DNA from: Chlorobiales bacterium
Lineage (GTDB): Bacteria > Bacteroidota > Chlorobiia > Chlorobiales > Chlorobiaceae
Reading direction: 5' to 3'
DNA length: 36,680 bases
Assembly: GCA_022360275.1 (NCBI GenBank)
Contig: JAKSDC010000197.1
Span: 1 to 36,680 of the forward strand
The position numbers were made by a program, and so were the translations under genes. Positions 24,313 to 33,509 of this stretch are shown here, piece by piece. Numbering within the stretch: position 1 is the stretch's first letter; the number at the start of each line of letters is the position of its first letter. A model generated the notes under the pieces. That model was not told the origin of the DNA, did no database searches, and saw only the letters and a program-made list of their open reading frames with translations.

Positions 24313-27300
24313 ATGCAGAGTAAAATCAAAATTGCCGCCATCGTCGGCATGGAACAGTGTAATCAGCGAGTATGGCGTGAAGTTACGGACAAAATAAGTC
24401 GATATGCCGAACTGACCCAGTGGACCGACCAGGACCTGGAACACCAGAATCCGGAAGCCGCTGAAGCCATTCACAACGCTGACTGTATTTTTACGACGCT
24501 CATTCAGTTCAAAGGACAGGCAGACTGGCTCAAGGAACAGATCGATCAATCGAACGTCAGCACCATCTTCGCATACGAGTCGATGCCGGAAGTCATGCAG
24601 ATGACAAAGGTCGGCAACTACGTTGTCTCCGGTGACGGCAGCGGCATGCCGGATATCGTAAAAAAAGTAGCGAAAATGCTGGTAAAAGGACGTGACGAAG
24701 ACGCCCTTTACGGCTATATGAAACTGCTCAAGATCATGCGCACGATGCTGCCGCTGATCCCGAAAAAAGCAAAGGATTTCAAGAACTGGATGCAGGTCTA
24801 TACCTACTGGATGCATCCTACCGCTGAAAACCTTGCCAGCATGTTCAACTACATCATGTCCGAGTACTTTGAAGTCCGGGTCAAAGCCGATAAAGTAGTT
24901 GAAGTACCGACAATGGGATTCTATCATCCTGAAGCACCGGACTATTTCAAGGATTTGAACCATTATAACAAATGGAATAAAAAGCGCGACAAAAAGTCCA
25001 AAGACAAGCATAATATCGGCCTTGTCTTTTTCCGCAAGCACCTGCTTCAGGAAAAAGAATACATCGACAATACCATACGGGCAATCGAAGGCAAAGGGCT
25101 CAACGTCCTCCCGGTTTTCGTCATGGGTGTCGAAGGCCACGTTGCCGCCCGTGAATGGTTTGTCAACGCAGATCTCGACATGTTGATCAACATGATGGGC
25201 TTCGGCTTCGTCGGCGGTCCCGCCGGCGCAACGACGCCCGGCACTTCGGCCAGCGCACGTGATGAAATCCTGACCTCTATCAATGCCCCTTACGTCGTAT
25301 CGCAGCCGCTCTTCATACAGGACTTCAACTCATGGAAAAAAGAGGGCGTTGTACCTCTTCAGTCGGCCATGACCTACTCCCTGCCGGAAATGGACGGCGC
25401 TGTCTGCCCGGTAGTACTCGGTGCGGTTAAGGACGGTAAGCTCCAGACGGTGCCGGACAGACTCGAAAGGCTTTCAGGACTCGCAAGCAAGTTCTCTGAA
25501 CTGCGCAACATGAGCAACAAGGACAAAAAAGTTGCTTTTGTCGTCTATGATTATCCTCCCGGCATGGGACGCAAGGCAAGTGCCGCCCTCCTGGATGTTC
25601 CGAAAAGTGTCTACAAAATCCTCAAAAAGCTCGAAGCCGAGGGCTATAATGTCGGCACTCTTCCGGACTCACCTGAAGAACTGCTCGAAATGCTCGACAA
25701 GGCAACCGATTATGAAGTTCAGGCACATGTTCCTGATGCGTTCGGCATCGACAGTGATGAATTCAAACAGCTCACCTCCGTGAGAGAACGTGAGCGCATC
25801 GAGGAGCGCTGGGGAGGCTTTCCGGGAGACATCGCGCCTCTCGGCAGCGACCGGCTTTTCATCGGAGGACTGACTCTCGGCAACGTGTTCATTGGCGTAC
25901 AGCCCCGCCTCGGTGTCCAGGGCGACCCGATGAGGCTTCTTTTCGATAAGGAAAACACCCCGCATCACCAGTACATCGCCTTCTATCGCTGGATCAGCCG
26001 CACGCTTAACGCAAACGCGCTGATTCATGTCGGCATGCATGGAACCGTGGAGTGGATGCCCGGCCTTCAGCTCGGCGTCACCGGCGACTGCTGGTCGGAT
26101 GCGCTGCTTGGCGAAGTCCCGCATTTTTATATTTATCCGGTCAACAACCCGAGTGAGGCAAACATTGCCAAGCGCCGCGGATACGCGACCATGATTTCAC
26201 ACAATATCCCACCACTTGCCCGGGCAGGCCTCTACAAGGAACTTCCCGCGTTCAAGGACATGCTCAACGACTACAGGGAACGCGACCTTAAAAAACTTGC
26301 CGATCCTGAAGCCGAAGAAACCATTATCGAAAAAGCGGAACAACTCAACCTGACGGATGACTGCCCGAGAGTGGAAGGGGAAAGCTTCAGTGACTACCTC
26401 AGCCGCCTTTACACCTACCTTATGGAACTCGAAGGCAAGCTGATTTCCAATGCCTTGCACATCTTTGGAGAAACTCCTCCGCTTGAAAGCCAGCTCACGA
26501 CAATATCTGAATACCTTAAAGTTCGCGGCAACGAACAGTCCCTGCCATCGGTCATCCTCCAGGCGATCAGGGAGTCAGGCACCTATGGCGACTATGCATC
26601 GCTCGCAACCAGGGCAAGAAAAGGCGAACAGCAGGCGCTGGCAGTCAGGGAACGGGTTGACGAGCATACAAAAGACTTTATCGAGCAAACCATCTTTTCC
26701 AATAATGCGAACCCGGCTGCCGTATTCAAGGTACTGACAGGCGAAGCGAAAATCACCCGGGAGATGGCAGAAGCGCTCAACGGCTCCCTGAAAGAGGGTA
26801 TAGCGCTCAAACAGGCGCTGCAGGACAACAGCCGGGAAATGTCTTCACTGCTGAGTGCTCTGTGCGGCGAATACATTCCGTCAGGTCCGGGCGGAGATAT
26901 CGTTCGCGACGGAGCAAGTGTTCTTCCGACCGGGCGCAACATGCATGCCATCGATCCCTGGCGCATTCCTTCAGAGCTTGCGTTCAAGCGAGGAAAACAG
27001 ATTGCCGACACCATCATCAAACGGCACCAGGAAGAAAACAATGGCGAGAATCCCGAAACCATTGCCCAGGTTCTCTGGGGGCTTGACACAATCAAGAGCA
27101 AAGGGGAGGCCGTTTCGGTCATCATCAATCTCATCGGTGCCGAGCCTGCATACGACGCCCAGGGCAAAATCAGCCACTATGCCCTCGTTCCTCTCGAAAA
27201 ACTGGGCCGGCCGAGAGTCGATGTTCTTATTCAGATCAGCTCGATCTTTCGTGACACCTTCGGGGTTCTTGTCGACCTGCTGGATAAACTGGTCAAGGAT

Positions 27301-28122
27301 GCCGCAAAAGCCGATGAACCGGCTGAAATGAACAATATCAAAAAGCATGTCGACGAAGCCGTTGCGAAAGGGCAGGACTTCGAAGCAGCGACCGCCAGGC
27401 TTTTCACCCAGGCACCCGGCAGTTACGGTTCCATGGTTGAAGAGTTGATTGAAGATTCCGCCTGGGAATCCGAAGACGATCTCGACAACATGTTCATAAA
27501 AAGAACAAGTTACGCCTATGGCGGTAACCGCTATGGCGACCAGCAGCCCGAAATTCTCGAAAACCTTCTCGGCACCGTTGACCGTGTTGTCCAGCAGGTC
27601 GATTCCGCCGAGTACGGCATTTCCGACATCGACCGGTACTTCTCTTCCTCCGGCTCACTGCAGCTTTCCGCCCGCCGAAGAAATACGAAAGGCAACAATG
27701 TCAAACTGAACTATGTCGAGACCTTCACGGCCGACGTAAAAGTCGATGATGCCGACAAAGCCCTGAAAGTGGAGTTCCGCACAAAACTCCTGAATCCGAA
27801 ATGGTTCGAAAGCATGATCGATCAGGGACATACCGGAGCCACGGAAATCAGTAACCGCTTTACCTACATGGTCGGCTGGGATGCCGTAACCAAGGGTGTT
27901 GACGACTGGGTCTACAAGAAAGCTGCCGAAACGTATGCCTTTAATCCGGAAATGCGTGAACGCCTGACCCAGGTTAACCCCCAGGCCACCCTGAATATCG
28001 TCGGCAGAATGCTCGAAGCAAACGGCAGGGGCATGTGGAAAGCCGATCAGGAAACCATTAACCAGCTTCAAGCTATTTATGCGGATCTCGAGGACCGCCT
28101 CGAAGGCATGCTTGACGAGTAA
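24313..28122 (+). CDS. bchS: Magnesium chelatase large subunit, BchS-type paralogue
   Basis: 1269 aa, full length for the BchH/ChlH/CobN family. The large subunit binds protoporphyrin IX and, with BchI and BchD (not in this window), inserts Mg2+. The porphyrin-site signature is GMHGTVEWMPGLQLG (around residue 574), followed by NNPSEANIAKRRGYATMI and PPLARAGLYKEL. An upstream conserved block is SSIFRDTFGVLVDLLDK near residue 975. Chlorobi carry three paralogues, BchH, BchS and BchT. I assign bchS because this copy precedes a small orf and the bchH-bchM-bchE block, the order I recall from Chlorobaculum tepidum, where bchS loss lowers BChl c. The paralogue label is less certain than the family. 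No Shine-Dalgarno; ATG start. Confidence 0.85.
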   Translation: MQSKIKIAAIVGMEQCNQRVWREVTDKISRYAELTQWTDQDLEHQNPEAAEAIHNADCIFTTLIQFKGQADWLKEQIDQSNVSTIFAYESMPEVMQMTKVGNYVVSGDGSGMPDIVKKVAKMLVKGRDEDALYGYMKLLKIMRTMLPLIPKKAKDFKNWMQVYTYWMHPTAENLASMFNYIMSEYFEVRVKADKVVEVPTMGFYHPEAPDYFKDLNHYNKWNKKRDKKSKDKHNIGLVFFRKHLLQEKEYIDNTIRAIEGKGLNVLPVFVMGVEGHVAAREWFVNADLDMLINMMGFGFVGGPAGATTPGTSASARDEILTSINAPYVVSQPLFIQDFNSWKKEGVVPLQSAMTYSLPEMDGAVCPVVLGAVKDGKLQTVPDRLERLSGLASKFSELRNMSNKDKKVAFVVYDYPPGMGRKASAALLDVPKSVYKILKKLEAEGYNVGTLPDSPEELLEMLDKATDYEVQAHVPDAFGIDSDEFKQLTSVRERERIEERWGGFPGDIAPLGSDRLFIGGLTLGNVFIGVQPRLGVQGDPMRLLFDKENTPHHQYIAFYRWISRTLNANALIHVGMHGTVEWMPGLQLGVTGDCWSDALLGEVPHFYIYPVNNPSEANIAKRRGYATMISHNIPPLARAGLYKELPAFKDMLNDYRERDLKKLADPEAEETIIEKAEQLNLTDDCPRVEGESFSDYLSRLYTYLMELEGKLISNALHIFGETPPLESQLTTISEYLKVRGNEQSLPSVILQAIRESGTYGDYASLATRARKGEQQALAVRERVDEHTKDFIEQTIFSNNANPAAVFKVLTGEAKITREMAEALNGSLKEGIALKQALQDNSREMSSLLSALCGEYIPSGPGGDIVRDGASVLPTGRNMHAIDPWRIPSELAFKRGKQIADTIIKRHQEENNGENPETIAQVLWGLDTIKSKGEAVSVIINLIGAEPAYDAQGKISHYALVPLEKLGRPRVDVLIQISSIFRDTFGVLVDLLDKLVKDAAKADEPAEMNNIKKHVDEAVAKGQDFEAATARLFTQAPGSYGSMVEELIEDSAWESEDDLDNMFIKRTSYAYGGNRYGDQQPEILENLLGTVDRVVQQVDSAEYGISDIDRYFSSSGSLQLSARRRNTKGNNVKLNYVETFTADVKVDDADKALKVEFRTKLLNPKWFESMIDQGHTGATEISNRFTYMVGWDAVTKGVDDWVYKKAAETYAFNPEMRERLTQVNPQATLNIVGRMLEANGRGMWKADQETINQLQAIYADLEDRLEGMLDE

Positions 28123-28225
28123 GAACACGTCCATACTACTCTGTCGACTCTATATCTGACGGACTCCGGGCACTAATGCCTTTACTTTTCTTCAGCAGTT
28201 TGATATATTCAATAAAACTTGTTGT

Positions 28226-28612
28226 ATGCCAGCTGTTGGAAAAAACAACATATCAAGAACTCTCTGGCGTTTTTTAGAGATTTCCCTCTTCTTTGCCGTT
28301 TCGGTTTTAGGCTACAGTTTTCTGGCCAAAACATCGTCATGTAACGCCAAGTCAAAAAGCAAAGAAACCTTTTCGAGGGTGGTTGCAGTCCAGTGCGGCT
28401 CTGATGAAGACGCATCGATGCTGTATGCCTATCGGAATACTCCGTTACCGAAAAATTCATATTCCCACTCCCCGCTCTCTTTCTACGCTGCTCCTCAACA
28501 GGCCGTCGGTCGAATCACTTCATATTTCGACACATTTCCCGCACTGACGTATAATGCCCCAACTGCCGTAAAAACAAATCTCTTCCTGCACCATCAGGTG
28601 TTTATCATTTAA
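28226..28612 (+). CDS. Small unrecognised membrane protein between bchS and bchH
   Basis: 128 aa. One hydrophobic segment lies at residues about 15-34 (FLEISLFFAVSVLGYSFLAK) behind a basic N-terminus, which fits an N-in membrane anchor or an uncleaved signal. The remainder is polar with no motif I can name, and ends in a hydrophobic FLHHQVFII. It sits 103 bp after bchS and 175 bp before bchH, in the same direction. I recall a small hypothetical gene in the same place in Chlorobaculum tepidum, which would support it being real. Translation signals are poor, so it could also be a chance reading frame. Confidence 0.5.
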   Translation: MPAVGKNNISRTLWRFLEISLFFAVSVLGYSFLAKTSSCNAKSKSKETFSRVVAVQCGSDEDASMLYAYRNTPLPKNSYSHSPLSFYAAPQQAVGRITSYFDTFPALTYNAPTAVKTNLFLHHQVFII

Positions 28613-28787
28613 TACCTCTCTTCCGGTCACTCTGTACTGATTTGCAACTGCCTGAACAAAGCCCTGTCTGGCCCGGAAGCGGCACGTGCATTTTCTCTGC
28701 AGAGATATGAAATCCGGGACCGTCAGCCTCTCCGCGGGGTTCCGGCAAGCTGCTCATATCATCATAACATTAAAGAGAAGTACGTTT
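28613..28787 (+). promoter_or_regulatory. Possible structured leader of bchH
   Basis: The 175-bp gap contains CTTCCGG (28620-28626) complementary to CCGGAAG (28673-28679), and a 12-bp palindrome TCTCTGCAGAGA (28694-28705). The bchH Shine-Dalgarno AGAGAAG stands close before the ATG at 28788. An upstream in-frame extension of bchH through this region is open but carries no conserved sequence. Whether it is an RNA element is open. Confidence 0.35.
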
Positions 28788-31700
28788 ATGCGCTTTCTCT
28801 TTTTGACCATGGAAGCGACAAACAACAGCGCGCTGAAAAACGCCGCTGCTGTTCTGAACCAAGAATTCGATTGCCGGCTCGAGGTTAAGATTTTCAATCT
28901 CGGCCTTCACAAAGAAGAAGAAGCTTGGCAAAGACTTGAAAAAGCTTTTGCAGAGGCGGACTTTATTTTCGGCTCGATGCTCTTCAGCGAAGAAATTGTC
29001 AGACCTCTCGAAAAACTGTTGTCGGAAGCAGCCTGTCCGGTCTGCATCATTACAAGCAATCCTGCCCTTATCCGTCAGACACGGCTGGGCAAATTTACGC
29101 TGTACAAGCCTGAAAGCGGGGGAAAGACGTCAATTTTCAGGGAGTGGACCGCCCGTCTCAAACCGAAAAACAACCATAGTGAAAGCCAGCGGCAATTATC
29201 CCTTGTAAGGAACATAAGCAAGGTCATGAAGCACATCCCCGGCAAGGCAAGAGACATTCATACCTTTATTGCCGCCCATCAGTTCTGGCTCAACGGGTCG
29301 GATGAAAACATGGAACGCTTTCTCTGTCTTCTTATTGACCGTTACGTTCCCTCCTATACAGGCAGGCTGCCCCAGAAAGACCCGATTTTTTACCCTGAAA
29401 CCGCACTCTGCCACCCTGATGCACCGGAGCATTGTTACTCCGCTCCGAAATTCCGGGAATGGTTTGAAAAAAGGCGTAAGGGCAAAAGCAAAGGGCTTGT
29501 GGCCATTTTTGCGATGCGTGCAACCGTTTTAAGCAAAAACTTGCAGCACCTGGAACATCTTTTGCGGACGCTTGAGTCCAGAGCACTCGATGCATTTATC
29601 GTCTACAGCGGAGGGCTTGATTTCAGGCCCGCTATCGACAGATTTTTCGGTAACGAAAGCGGTGGCAAGCTCTCTCCCGACCTTATGATCAATGCCACCG
29701 GTTTTTCTCTTGTTGGAGGACCTGCGGAAAACAAAGCAACCGAGGCAGTTGCTGCATTGAAAAAAACCGCCGTACCGTATATCAACCTTGTACCGCTCTC
29801 CTTCCAGCCTATTCAACAATGGAAAGCGGACAATCTGGGCCTGATCCCTCTGCAAACAGCTTTGAGCGTCGCTATCCCGGAGCTTGACGGTGCCATTGAG
29901 CCCCATGTCTATGCCGGCGCCGAGGAAACAAGTGACAAAACCGTCCCGCTCCCCAAAGAAATAGACAGTATTGCAGAACGCGTACAAAGACATGTAACGC
30001 TCCGAAAAAAATCCCCGAGCGAAAAAAGGATCGCTATCGTACTGTTCAATTTTCCACCGAACCTTGGCAATGCCGGAACCGCAGCTTACCTCAATGTTTT
30101 CGAAAGTCTGTTCAGATTGCTGAAGGAAATGAAGCATGCCGGTTACAGCGTCAGGCTTCCCGAAAATGCAGCAGCACTCAAAAACGAACTTCTTGAAGGC
30201 AACCGGAACATCTTCGGCACCGATGGAAACGTCGCCGAACACCTTCCCATCGAAGAGTACCGGAAAATTTTCCCATACTACCATGAAATCGAGCCGTTCT
30301 GGGGCGATGCTCCAGGGGAAATGCTTACCGACGGCAAGTGTTTCCATATCCTCGGCTGTTCATTCGGCAACATCTTTATCGGCCAGCAGCCGAGCTTTGG
30401 TTACGAAAAAGACCCGATGCGTCTTCTCATGGCTAAAGACGCCGCACCCAACCATGCATTTGCGGCATTCTACTCCTGGCTTGAACACGTCTGGAAGGCC
30501 GATGCCGTCATTCACTTCGGAACACACGGAGCTCTTGAGTTCATGCCCGGAAAACAGGTCGGACTTGGAGTATCATGCTGGCCGAAACGCCTGATCGGAA
30601 GTATGCCCGATTTCTATTTTTACTGCGTGAACAATCCCAGTGAAGGAGCTATTGCAAAAAGACGAGGGTTTGCAACGCTCATAAGTTATCTTTCCCCGCC
30701 GCTCGAACATGCAGGGTTATACAAAGGACTTCGGCAGCTCAGAGATCTTGTCGAACAGTGTTACAAACATCGGTCTTCTGAAGTTCTTGAAGAGATTTTC
30801 ACTTTGGCTGAAACACTCGAACTCGATATAGAGCACGAACAGCTCCCTATAGAGCAGTACCTCGCTGCCCTGAACAACGAATTGTACAAAGTCGAGGAAC
30901 GAATGATCCCTCTGGGGCTTCATATCATCGGCAAAGATCCTTCCCCCGACACACTGGTAGGCCAGCTCGCACTCCTGGCCGGTCATCCGCTTGCAACACT
31001 GAACAATCGGTCGTTGCCGGAATATATCTGCATGCTTCGAAAAACGGATTACAACAACCTGGTTGAACACCACAGCACTGATCGCGAAGCAAGTATTCAG
31101 CTGCGGGAGATCATGTCCATCACACGGGAAGCTGTCCGGCTCTTTATCGGCAAGCTTCCCGACCGCAAAAAAACACGGCAGGATCTTCGCACCATCCTTG
31201 AAGGATCTTTTCCGGTCAGGGTCTCTGCAGCCGAACACTATCTGATGCGTCATGCACCGGTCAAATCCGGACAACTTTCCAGGTTTTGGACGTTTCTGCA
31301 GCGTGTACTCGTAGCGCTGGTCAGCAACCGGGAAATCGAGGGCATGCTCGATGCTCTTGCCGGCAGATACATCGAACCGTCCCCGGGCAACGACCTTGCA
31401 CGAAACCCTGAAATAGTCCCGACCGGCCGTAATATTCACAGTCTCGACCCCTTCAGCATACCCTCGCTCGTTGCACAAAAACAGGGACATGCTTCTGCTG
31501 AAGAGCTTCTTGCGCGTTATCGTGATGAATGCGGTGCTCTCCCCGAATCAATTGCTGTTGTTCTGTGGGGAACCGATAACATCAAAAGCGACGGCGAAGG
31601 GATTGCCCAGGCCATGGCTCTTATCGGCGCCAGACCGAAAACCGATGAACTCGGTAAAATAAGTGACGTGGTGCTTGTTCCCCAGGAAGAACTGGGAAGA

Positions 31701-32618
31701 CCGCGCATCGATGTGGTTATCACCGTCAGCGGGATATTTCGTGACCTGCTTTCCCACCAGATCACCTTGCTGGACAAGGCTGTTCGACTTGCGGCGGCAG
31801 CAGACGAACCCGAAACCGTCAATTTCCTTCGCAAAAACATCTTACGGCAGGTTGCCGAAGAAGGCATTTCTTTTGAAAAAGCAGCAAACAGGATTTTCTC
31901 CAATGCACCGGGAAGTTACGGTGCAAACGTGAATCATCTCGTTGAAAGCAGCAGTTGGGAAACCGGCGACGAATTGGCTGAAACTTTTATAAATCGAAAA
32001 AGCTTCTCGTTCAATGCACAAGGCGCATGGGAAGAATCACCGGAAATATTAACTTCTGCCTTGCGTAACGTTACATTGACCTATCAGAACATCGACAGTT
32101 ACGAGATAGGCATATCCGATATTGACCATTATTATGAATATCTTGGGGGCGTCTCGAAGTCGGTGGAACAGGTCAGCCTTTCAAAACCGAAAGTAATGGT
32201 CGGCGACATCAACGGTTTCGGAAACCGACAGAAAATCTGCTCCCTTGAAAGCATGGTAGCGCTTGAAGCACGAACCAAGCTTCTGAACCCCAAATGGTAT
32301 GAATCCATGCTCGAACACGGCTACGAAGGGGTGCGGGAGATCGAGTCACATCTCAGCAACACCTATGGATGGAGCGCAACCGCATCAGCCGTAAAAGACT
32401 GGACCTATACGCAGTTCAACGAAACCTATCTTCAAGACAGGGAGATGCTCGAAAAATTGAAAAACCTGAACCCGCATGCCACCATGTCGATGACAAAACG
32501 CCTTCTTGAAGCAAACTCGAGAGGATTCTGGCAAACCGAGAGCGAAACCATCGAAGAGCTCCAGGAGCTTTATTCCGAACTGGAAAGCCATATGGAAGGC
32601 GTGCAAAGCGAGACATAA
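28788..32618 (+). CDS. bchH: Magnesium chelatase large subunit BchH
   Basis: 1276 aa from the ATG at 28788, chosen because AGAGAAG lies just ahead and the product begins at once with the family strand MRFLFLTMEATNNSAL. An in-frame start at 28686 would add 34 unconserved residues. The central signature is GTHGALEFMPGKQVG (around residue 578), then NNPSEGAIAKRRGFATLI and SPPLEHAGLYKGLRQL, which closely resembles ChlH of cyanobacteria and plants. BchH binds protoporphyrin IX in the cytoplasm, receives Mg2+ with BchI and BchD, and hands the product to BchM. It is followed 43 bp later by bchM, the expected partner. It is a full-length paralogue of the upstream bchS. Confidence 0.9.
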   Translation: MRFLFLTMEATNNSALKNAAAVLNQEFDCRLEVKIFNLGLHKEEEAWQRLEKAFAEADFIFGSMLFSEEIVRPLEKLLSEAACPVCIITSNPALIRQTRLGKFTLYKPESGGKTSIFREWTARLKPKNNHSESQRQLSLVRNISKVMKHIPGKARDIHTFIAAHQFWLNGSDENMERFLCLLIDRYVPSYTGRLPQKDPIFYPETALCHPDAPEHCYSAPKFREWFEKRRKGKSKGLVAIFAMRATVLSKNLQHLEHLLRTLESRALDAFIVYSGGLDFRPAIDRFFGNESGGKLSPDLMINATGFSLVGGPAENKATEAVAALKKTAVPYINLVPLSFQPIQQWKADNLGLIPLQTALSVAIPELDGAIEPHVYAGAEETSDKTVPLPKEIDSIAERVQRHVTLRKKSPSEKRIAIVLFNFPPNLGNAGTAAYLNVFESLFRLLKEMKHAGYSVRLPENAAALKNELLEGNRNIFGTDGNVAEHLPIEEYRKIFPYYHEIEPFWGDAPGEMLTDGKCFHILGCSFGNIFIGQQPSFGYEKDPMRLLMAKDAAPNHAFAAFYSWLEHVWKADAVIHFGTHGALEFMPGKQVGLGVSCWPKRLIGSMPDFYFYCVNNPSEGAIAKRRGFATLISYLSPPLEHAGLYKGLRQLRDLVEQCYKHRSSEVLEEIFTLAETLELDIEHEQLPIEQYLAALNNELYKVEERMIPLGLHIIGKDPSPDTLVGQLALLAGHPLATLNNRSLPEYICMLRKTDYNNLVEHHSTDREASIQLREIMSITREAVRLFIGKLPDRKKTRQDLRTILEGSFPVRVSAAEHYLMRHAPVKSGQLSRFWTFLQRVLVALVSNREIEGMLDALAGRYIEPSPGNDLARNPEIVPTGRNIHSLDPFSIPSLVAQKQGHASAEELLARYRDECGALPESIAVVLWGTDNIKSDGEGIAQAMALIGARPKTDELGKISDVVLVPQEELGRPRIDVVITVSGIFRDLLSHQITLLDKAVRLAAAADEPETVNFLRKNILRQVAEEGISFEKAANRIFSNAPGSYGANVNHLVESSSWETGDELAETFINRKSFSFNAQGAWEESPEILTSALRNVTLTYQNIDSYEIGISDIDHYYEYLGGVSKSVEQVSLSKPKVMVGDINGFGNRQKICSLESMVALEARTKLLNPKWYESMLEHGYEGVREIESHLSNTYGWSATASAVKDWTYTQFNETYLQDREMLEKLKNLNPHATMSMTKRLLEANSRGFWQTESETIEELQELYSELESHMEGVQSET

Positions 32619-32661
32619 CCGAAAAGAGAATCAGCAATCATTATTAATCACGACAAACAGC

Positions 32662-33363
32662 ATGAGCAGCACATCATCATTCAATGCTGAAGAGCACCAG
32701 AAGATGCTCCGCTCCTATTTTAACGGAAACGGATTCAATCGCTGGTCATCAATTTACGGGAACGAAAAACTCTCGACTGTTCGAACTACGGTCAGGCAGG
32801 GCCATGCAGTTATGATGGACAAGGCTTACGAGTGGCTTGACCAGCTCAACCTCCCCGAAAACTCGGCAATTCTGGATGCAGGATGCGGTACCGGCCTTTT
32901 CAGCATTCGCCTTGCCGGGAATGGTTACAAGGTCAAAGCTGTTGATATTGCAGCCCAGATGGTCGACAAGTCGCGTGAAGAGGCCAGTGCAAAGGGTGTT
33001 GAGGATAGAATAGATTTTGAAGTAAGCACCATTGAATCGGTGAAAGGCTCCTATGATGCGGTCGTTTGTTTCGATGTACTGATTCATTACCCGGCGGAAG
33101 GTTTTATCGAAGCGTTCAAAAACCTTTCCAGTCTTACCAGGGGTCCGATCATTTTTACCTATGCTCCGTACAACAGAATCCTTGCGTTACAGCACTGGAT
33201 AGGTGGATTTTTCCCGAAAAAAGAGCGCCGAACGACAATCCAGATGATTACGGATGAAAATATGCAAAAAGCCATGAAGGAAACAGGCATGGTCGTAAAG
33301 AACAGGAAAAAAATAAGTTTCGGATTTTATCATACGATGCTCATGCATGCCGAAAGAAAGTAA
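32662..33363 (+). CDS. bchM: Mg-protoporphyrin IX O-methyltransferase
   Basis: 233 aa from the ATG at 32662. The reading frame is open further upstream, overlapping bchH, but those residues are of shifted bchH origin and not conserved. BchM methylates the C13 propionate of Mg-protoporphyrin IX using S-adenosylmethionine. The SAM motif I is ILDAGCGTGLFSIRLA (residues about 71-86), motif II-like VKAVDIAAQMVDKSREEA follows, and YDAVVCFDVLIHYP is motif III-like. The N-terminal FNGNGFNRWSSIYG with its Tyr and the C-terminal FYHTMLMHAERK are typical of BchM/ChlM. It is directly after bchH and before bchE, the next enzyme. Confidence 0.94.
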   Translation: MSSTSSFNAEEHQKMLRSYFNGNGFNRWSSIYGNEKLSTVRTTVRQGHAVMMDKAYEWLDQLNLPENSAILDAGCGTGLFSIRLAGNGYKVKAVDIAAQMVDKSREEASAKGVEDRIDFEVSTIESVKGSYDAVVCFDVLIHYPAEGFIEAFKNLSSLTRGPIIFTYAPYNRILALQHWIGGFFPKKERRTTIQMITDENMQKAMKETGMVVKNRKKISFGFYHTMLMHAERK

Positions 33364-33380
33364 TATCGAACCCTGTCGTG

Positions 33381-33420
33381 TTAATTTTGGGAAATTAATT
33401 GTAAATTAAGCGCTATTTAC
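33381..33420 (+). promoter_or_regulatory. Two AT-rich palindromes upstream of bchE
   Basis: TTAATTT (33381-33387) pairs with AAATTAA (33392-33398) over 4 nt, and GTAAAT (33401-33406) with ATTTAC (33415-33420) over 8 nt. They stand in the 146-bp gap between bchM and bchE. The first has 7-bp arms spaced 4 nt like FNR/CRP-type sites, but the half-site does not match the FNR TTGAT. A separate promoter or operator for bchE is plausible. Confidence 0.45.
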
Positions 33421-33493
33421 ATTTTCGGAACCTAAACAACCATTTTTTTTCAACCTTTTTCAGAGAAGCCGCAGAGCTTTAAACAAACCTATC

Positions 33494-33499
33494 AGGAGG
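33494..33499 (+). promoter_or_regulatory. Strong ribosome binding site of bchE
   Basis: AGGAGG stands 10 nt before the ATG at 33510. It fixes the start and is one of the few perfect Shine-Dalgarno sequences in the window. Confidence 0.85.
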
Positions 33500-33509
33500 G
33501 TGGATACCG

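Noticed and set aside
24220..25140. 306-aa minus-strand frame antisense to bchS
   Set aside because: Product of codon bias opposite a clearly conserved chelatase gene.
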